From Agromyces sp. Leaf222 (GTDB lineage Bacteria > Actinomycetota > Actinomycetes > Actinomycetales > Microbacteriaceae): a stretch of 64,000 nt of DNA. Position 1 is the first letter of the stretch. Each line of letters opens with the position of its first letter. This document shows positions 60,196 to 64,000 of this stretch, in pieces. The notes under the pieces were generated by a model. The model was not told the origin of the DNA and searched no databases. It saw nothing but the letters and a program-made list of their open reading frames with translations. The translations under genes were made by a program, and so were the position numbers. The stretch spans positions 307,277 to 371,276 of the forward strand of contig NZ_LMKQ01000001.1 of the NCBI RefSeq assembly GCF_001421565.1, read 5' to 3'.

Positions 60196-61430
60196 GTGCC
60201 GAGCGCGGCGGCGAGGCCGGCGACCAGCCGGTCGATGTCGTCGTCGTCGGTGTAGGGCGCGAGTCCGACGCGCAGGCCGCCCGCATCGCCGAGTCCGAGC
60301 CGCCGCGACGCCTCGAGCGCGTAGAAGTTGCTGCTCGGCGCGAGCACCCGCCCTGCGGCGAGCCGCTCCGTGACGACGGATGCCTCGTGGCCGGCGAAGC
60401 TCAGCAGCAGCGTCGGGGTGCGGCGGTCCGCCCGGGAGTGCAGCGTCACGCCGGGCAGCTCGGCGAGGGCGGCCTCGAGTCGCAGCCACAACCGCTCCTC
60501 GTGCTCGTGCAGGGCCGCGTACGACGCCTGCAGCCGCTCGCGGCGCGAGTGCGCGGCATCCGTCGCCTCCGACCCTGCGGCGTCGGGCCCCGAGGCGGCG
60601 AGCCCCGCGAGCACGTCGACCGCGGCCGTGACCCCGGCGAGCAGCTCGTAGGGCAGCGTGCCGAACTCGAAGCGCTCGGGCACGACATCCGTCGCCGGCA
60701 GCAGCTTGTCGGGCGCGATCGTCTCGAGCAGCTCGGGCCGGGACACGAGCACGCCGCAGTGCGGGCCGAGGAACTTGTACGGCGAGCACGTGAGGAAGTC
60801 CGCCCCGAGGGCATCGAGGTCGGGCAGCTCGTGGGCGCTGAAGTGCACGCCGTCGACCCAGACGAGCGCACCCACGGCGTGCGCGGCCGAGGCGATGGCC
60901 GCGACATCCGGCATCGTGCCGATGAGGTTCGACGCGGCCGTGACCGCGACGAGTCGTGTGCGCTCGCCGATGAGCGAGGTGACGGCCTCGACCGGGAGCT
61001 CGCCCGTCGAGGGATCGAACTCGGCCCAGCGCACGGTCGCCCCGACGCGCTCGGCGGCCTGCACCCACGGGCGGATGTTCGAGTCGTGGTCGAGGCTCGT
61101 CACGATCACCTCGTCGCCCTCGCCCCAGCCCTTCGACAGGTGACGGGCGAAGTCGTACGTGAGCTGCGTGGCGCTGCGCCCGTGCACGATGCCGCGCGGG
61201 TGCGCATTCGCGAAGTCGGCCATCGCGAGCCGGAACCCGTGCACCGCCGCCTCGGCGCGCTCCTCGGAGACGCCGATCGTTCCGCGGTTCGACAGCGGCC
61301 CGGTGAGCACGGATGCCACTGCCTCGCCGACGACCCGCGGCGTCTGCGTTCCGCCTGGGCCGTCGAACTGCGCCCACCCGCTCTCGAGCGACGGGAAGCC
61401 GGATCGGATGTGCGCGACGTCGTAGGCCAT
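60183..61430 (-). CDS. Cysteine desulfurase-like class V aminotransferase
   Basis: A 415-residue PLP enzyme. Seen are FDGPGGTQTPRVVGEAV, VTSLDHDSNIRPW, WVDGVHFSAHELPDL and the lysine motif LTCSPYKFLGPHCGVL. This group is annotated as cysteine desulfurase-like, but it lacks the conserved loop cysteine of NifS/SufS at the usual place, so desulfurase activity is uncertain. The ATG lies 6 nt after TAGGCT. The C-terminus ends in PVE from the repeat remnant. Confidence 0.88.
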   Translation of the reverse strand: MAYDVAHIRSGFPSLESGWAQFDGPGGTQTPRVVGEAVASVLTGPLSNRGTIGVSEERAEAAVHGFRLAMADFANAHPRGIVHGRSATQLTYDFARHLSKGWGEGDEVIVTSLDHDSNIRPWVQAAERVGATVRWAEFDPSTGELPVEAVTSLIGERTRLVAVTAASNLIGTMPDVAAIASAAHAVGALVWVDGVHFSAHELPDLDALGADFLTCSPYKFLGPHCGVLVSRPELLETIAPDKLLPATDVVPERFEFGTLPYELLAGVTAAVDVLAGLAASGPDAAGSEATDAAHSRRERLQASYAALHEHEERLWLRLEAALAELPGVTLHSRADRRTPTLLLSFAGHEASVVTERLAAGRVLAPSSNFYALEASRRLGLGDAGGLRVGLAPYTDDDDIDRLVAGLAAALGTPVE

Positions 61431-61436
61431 GCGGCG

Positions 61437-61442
61437 AGCCTA
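61437..61442 (-). promoter_or_regulatory. -10 box TAGGCT for the class V aminotransferase
   Basis: On the minus strand TAGGCT, 6 nt, ATG at 61430. It shares a 41-bp gap with the divergent LssY_C gene's promoter. Confidence 0.45.
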
Positions 61443-61459
61443 GGCCGATGCCACCCGGA

Positions 61460-61465
61460 TAGCAT
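61460..61465 (+). promoter_or_regulatory. -10 box TAGCAT for the LssY_C gene
   Basis: TAGCAT, 6 nt, ATG at 61472. Its -35 region would overlap the opposite promoter's -10 box. Confidence 0.45.
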
Positions 61466-61471
61466 GCAGTC

Positions 61472-62431
61472 ATGAGCGGGGAGGGCTCCGAGGCATCCGC
61501 GCCGGTCGAACCGGCGACGGCGTCGAAGGCCGCGCCCACGCCGGCGCCCGAGCCCGTGCGCACCCGTCGGTACTCGATCAACGCCCTGCTCGACGGGTTC
61601 TTCTTCGTCTACGCGGGCGTCGCCGCAGTCTGGCTCGCCTGGCTCGTGCTCACCGAGTCGTTCTCGCTCGGATGGTGGGGCATCGCGTTCTTCGTGCTCT
61701 TCTGGCTCGTGCTCGCGTACCTCGTGCTGCCGCGCCTGCACCGGATCCTCACGACGATCTACGTGCCCGACTACTTCATGGGGCGCACGCGCACGAGCGA
61801 CGGCCTGCTCGGCGACCCGGTCAACCTCGCCCTCGACGGCACCGAGGATTCGCTGCACGCCGTCATGGCCGCCGCGGGATGGACCAGGGCCGACGACGTC
61901 ACGCTCGCGTCGAGCCGGCGCATCATCACCTCGACCATCACCCGCCGAAGCTACGACGAAGCCCCGGTCAGCCCGCTCTTCCTCTTCGGCAGGCAGCAGG
62001 ACTTCGCCTACCAGCAGGAGGTCGAGGGCAACCCCGCCAGGCGCCACCACGTGCGGTTCTGGCGCACGCCCGACGGGTGGCTGCTTCCCGGCGGACGACG
62101 CGTCGACTGGCTCGCGGCCGGCACCTTCGACCGGTCGGTGGGCTTCTCGCTGTTCACGCTGCAGGTCACGCACAAGATCGACGCCGACACCGACGTCGAG
62201 CGCGACCACATCGTCGCGAGCGTGCTGGCGGCGGGTGTCGGCGCGCGCGTCGAGGTGCTCCGCGACTTCTCCACCGGCTACCACTCGCGCAACGGCGGCG
62301 GCGACACGATCACGACCGACGGCGACCTGCCCGTGCTCGAGCTCGATGCGGTTCCGGATGCCGCGGCATCCGCCTCGCCGACGTCGACCTCGACGTCGAT
62401 CTCGACCTCGACCTCGGCGGAGGCCCCGTGA
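61472..62431 (+). CDS. LssY_C domain membrane protein
   Basis: A 319-residue protein with two membrane helices (about 42-62 and 68-88). It continues with the LssY_C pattern: PDYFMGRTRTSDGLLGDPVN, LHAVMAAAGWTRADDVT and DIDADTDVERDHIV-like segments. The C-terminal tail is Ser/Thr-rich (SPTSTSTSISTSTS), from a simple GACCTC/GTCGAT tract. The function is unknown, possibly linked to envelope lipid handling in related proteins. The stop overlaps the next gene (GTGA). Confidence 0.85.
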   Translation: MSGEGSEASAPVEPATASKAAPTPAPEPVRTRRYSINALLDGFFFVYAGVAAVWLAWLVLTESFSLGWWGIAFFVLFWLVLAYLVLPRLHRILTTIYVPDYFMGRTRTSDGLLGDPVNLALDGTEDSLHAVMAAAGWTRADDVTLASSRRIITSTITRRSYDEAPVSPLFLFGRQQDFAYQQEVEGNPARRHHVRFWRTPDGWLLPGGRRVDWLAAGTFDRSVGFSLFTLQVTHKIDADTDVERDHIVASVLAAGVGARVEVLRDFSTGYHSRNGGGDTITTDGDLPVLELDAVPDAAASASPTSTSTSISTSTSAEAP

Positions 62432-62985
62432 GCCCCGGGGCCGACCCCCGCAAGCGCGCGGCGTACGAGCCGCCGGTGCTGCTCGCCCAGCCGGTGCAGC
62501 CGCCGCCGAGCATGCCGCGGCCGGCGGCGACGACCCTCGGCGCGATCCTCGTGATGCTGCGCGTGCTCGCCGGCGTGATCTGGCTCGCGGCGCTCGCGAT
62601 CACCTGGCGGCAGGTGGTCTACGACGAGGCGGGGCTCGCGGTCGTGCCGGGCAGCGAGGAGGACCACGCCCTCAACGGCGTGCTCATCGCGATCCTCGTG
62701 GTCGGCGGGCTCGGCCTGCTCGTCGTGGCCGGCTTCGGCCTCGCCGTGTACCGCGGCAGCAACGTGGCGCGACTGCTCGTGATGACGTTCACCTCGCTCA
62801 GCATCACGGCCGCCGCGATCGACTACTTCGCCGGCGGCGAGGACATCACGATCCGCACGACGCTGCTGACGCTCTCGCTCGACATCCTCGTGATGCTCGC
62901 GCTCTCGAGCCGCGTCGCGCGCGCCTACGCCCGGCGGCCTCGCCCGCCCCGGCAGCGTCGCACGGGCCGGCCACCGGTCGAGTAG
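62428..62985 (+). CDS. Small three-helix membrane protein of unknown function
   Basis: A 185-residue protein. A Pro-rich cytoplasmic start (YEPPVLLAQPVQPPPSMPRP) is followed by three or four hydrophobic helices (LGAILVMLRVLAGVIWLAAL, VLIAILVVGGLGLLVVAGF, LLVMTFTSLSITAAAI, LSLDILVMLAL). The family is not recognised. GTGA overlap couples it to the LssY_C gene. The end is GRPPVE-stop, contributed by the dispersed repeat. Confidence 0.75.
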   Translation: MSPGADPRKRAAYEPPVLLAQPVQPPPSMPRPAATTLGAILVMLRVLAGVIWLAALAITWRQVVYDEAGLAVVPGSEEDHALNGVLIAILVVGGLGLLVVAGFGLAVYRGSNVARLLVMTFTSLSITAAAIDYFAGGEDITIRTTLLTLSLDILVMLALSSRVARAYARRPRPPRQRRTGRPPVE

Positions 62986-63043
62986 CGAAGCGCATCGAGA
63001 CCCGCCTGCGTTCGCCGGTCGAGTAGCGAAGCGTATCGAGACC
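62974..63043. repeat. Two direct copies of the dispersed 30-bp repeat
   Basis: Copies at 62974-63002 and 63014-63043 in the same orientation, 40 bp apart, differ by few bases (GCGCATC versus GCGTATC). The first holds the stop codon of the preceding membrane-protein gene. Confidence 0.85.
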
Positions 63044-63131
63044 CGTCCTCGACAGCAGCATGAGCCGCCCGACGTTCGGTAGGCGCCGGACATGACCGTC
63101 ACGAATGGGACCAGCTTCCGAGAATGTCGGG

Positions 63132-63410
63132 ATGGCCCATATGTACATCCTCCGATGCGGTGACGGTTCGTTCTACGTCGGCAGCACCCGAGACCTCGAC
63201 CGTCGACTCGCCGAGCATGCAAGCGGGAATGGCGCTGCCTACACCCGCCGACGGCTTCCGGTCGAGCTGGTGTATCGACAGCAGTTCGATCGAATCGACG
63301 ACGCGTACGTCGTGGAGAAGCAGGTGCAAGGGTGGAGTCGCGGCAAGCGCATGGCGTTGATCGCCGGGCGCTTCGATCTGCTTCCAGAACTGGCGAGGAA
63401 GCGGGTCTGA
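63132..63410 (+). CDS. GIY-YIG domain protein (UPF0213-like)
   Basis: A 92-residue single-domain GIY-YIG nuclease-like protein. It has MYILRCGDGSFYVGSTRDLD with the Tyr pair and the following Arg, RRLAEHASG, and a Glu in YVVEKQVQGWSRGKRMALI. An in-frame ATG at 63105 is the alternative start; 63132 fits the family's usual beginning. Codon usage is less GC-extreme than in neighbours (for example CGA, CAA, TTG and GAT codons), which hints at acquisition. It is flanked on both sides by copies of the dispersed repeat. Confidence 0.88.
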   Translation: MAHMYILRCGDGSFYVGSTRDLDRRLAEHASGNGAAYTRRRLPVELVYRQQFDRIDDAYVVEKQVQGWSRGKRMALIAGRFDLLPELARKRV

Positions 63411-63435
63411 GAGAGAATCGGCGCTCGGCGGCGCT

Positions 63436-63549
63436 GGTCTCGATACGCTTCGCTACTCGACCGGCGTGAACCGTGCTGGTCTCGATACGTTTCGCTACTC
63501 GACCGGCGTGAACCGTGCTGGTCTCGATACGCTTCGCTACTCGACCGGC
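63436..63549. repeat. Three tandem copies of the dispersed repeat, 42-bp period
   Basis: Copies at 63436-63465, 63478-63507 and 63520-63549 with identical 12-bp spacers (GTGAACCGTGCT) and one C/T difference in the middle copy. The last copy contains the stop codon of the convergent SIS-domain gene. Confidence 0.9.
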
Positions 63550-64000
63550 GAGGCGGCGCGCAGCCAGTGGTCGGCGACGAGCTCGGCGACGAGCAGCTCG
63601 GTGAGCACGGCGACCGAGTCGTCGGTGTCGCCCGCGAACCGGATCACCTGCTCGGCGCCCGGCAACTCGCGTCCGACCGATGCGAACCGCGAGCCGCGCT
63701 GCGCCATCCAGTCGAGCGCCTGCGCGTCCCACGCCGACCCGGCGAACACGAGGGCGCGGTAGTCCTGCGTCTTCGTGAGGTACACGTCGACGTGCGACCA
63801 GTCGCCGGTCTCCGACGCGAAGGCGCTGCGGCGCGGCACCTCGCGCAGCATGAGCGCCGACTGCTGCGCGCTCGACGCCCGCTCGGCCGGCGCCAGCGCC
63901 CACGTGCCCATGGGCCCCGCGAGCAGGTCGGCGAGCTGCGGCATCCATTCGTCGACCGTGCCGAGCAAGGTCGCGTTGGCGGATGCCGCGGCGCGCACGG
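63537..64000 (-). CDS. SIS-domain (phosphosugar-binding) protein, partial
   Basis: The C-terminal 154 or so codons of a gene that continues beyond the right edge; a GTG at 63998 is probably internal. The pattern ALMLREVPRRSAFASETGDW, YRALVFAGSAWDAQALDWM and VLTELLVAELVADHWL fits the second SIS domain of sugar isomerase/aminotransferase-like proteins. The reaction cannot be told from this part. It ends AASPVE-stop, the last three codons and the stop lying in the dispersed repeat. Confidence 0.7.
   Translation of the reverse strand, partial: VRAAASANATLLGTVDEWMPQLADLLAGPMGTWALAPAERASSAQQSALMLREVPRRSAFASETGDWSHVDVYLTKTQDYRALVFAGSAWDAQALDWMAQRGSRFASVGRELPGAEQVIRFAGDTDDSVAVLTELLVAELVADHWLRAASPVE

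Noticed and set aside
60183..61430. True NifS/SufS cysteine desulfurase
   Set aside because: The active-site loop cysteine is not seen at its usual place and there are no iron-sulfur assembly genes nearby.
63436..63549. Possible short CRISPR array (three direct repeats with equal spacers)
   Set aside because: The spacers are identical and only 12 bp, there are no cas genes, and the repeat is dispersed elsewhere.
1..64000. tRNA, rRNA, riboswitch or replication origin
   Set aside because: No tRNA-like cloverleaf, rRNA, known riboswitch core or DnaA-box cluster was recognised by eye; a covariance-model search was not possible here.

Overview
The window is about 72% GC with coding density near 95%. 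It uses GTG starts often, and stop and start codons overlap (ATGA, GTGA) inside operons. It carries a coproporphyrin-type haem pathway, a single-subunit glycyl-tRNA synthetase and an LAxTG-type (sortase E style) wall protein. Together these point to a high-GC actinobacterium, most likely a Microbacteriaceae member such as Agromyces; the genus is inference. No rRNA, tRNA, CRISPR array, transposase or integrase was seen.

Left part (1-13.4 kb). A partial secreted protein with tandem Ig-like repeats runs off the left edge. Housekeeping genes follow: an M13 metallopeptidase, a class A beta-lactamase-like serine hydrolase, an alpha/beta hydrolase coupled to a NUDIX enzyme, an FMN-dependent alpha-hydroxy-acid oxidase, a membrane-anchored esterase, glycyl-tRNA synthetase and a GNAT acetyltransferase coupled to hemA.

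Haem region (12.0-37.9 kb). Almost the whole pathway is present: hemA (-), then hemE, hemY, three small membrane proteins, a GntR regulator, hemQ, hemH, hemC and hemD (+), and finally hemB and hemL (+). HemA and HemL make 5-aminolevulinate. HemB, HemC, HemD and HemE carry it to coproporphyrinogen III. HemY, HemH and HemQ finish by the coproporphyrin route. Two blocks interrupt the set. A membrane protein and an LAxTG surface protein lie between hemA and hemE. A sugar-uptake cassette lies between hemD and hemB: secreted beta-propeller protein, LacI regulator with two operators, FAD oxidoreductase, binding protein and two permeases, followed by a convergent SDR gene.

Signalling/envelope operon (40.2-55.5 kb). 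After a CPA1-type cation/proton antiporter and a small hypothetical gene comes a chain of overlapping genes. In order these are a Ser/Thr kinase with a C-terminal membrane helix but no ectodomain, a 2017-residue Ig/cadherin-like surface protein, a possible 42-codon ORF, a MoxR ATPase, a DUF58 protein, a transglutaminase-fold membrane protein with catalytic Cys and His missing, a membrane FHA protein, a PP2C phosphatase and a membrane protein carrying five TIVV/TVVV motifs. The gene set reads as one phospho-signalling system coupled to the cell envelope.

Right part (55.5-64 kb). DUF1304 protein, an ABC-2 exporter linked to an AlkZ-like DNA glycosylase-family protein, a PEP mutase/isocitrate lyase-family protein, a class V aminotransferase, an LssY_C protein, small membrane proteins, a GIY-YIG domain protein and a partial SIS-domain protein.

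Genome-wide themes. A dispersed 30-bp repeat near both ends repeatedly supplies the last codons (PVE-stop) of genes. A GGATGCC/GGCATCC motif is scattered through genes in both orientations. About nine genes have a TANNNT-like -10 box 6-7 nt before the start codon, which suggests leaderless mRNAs.
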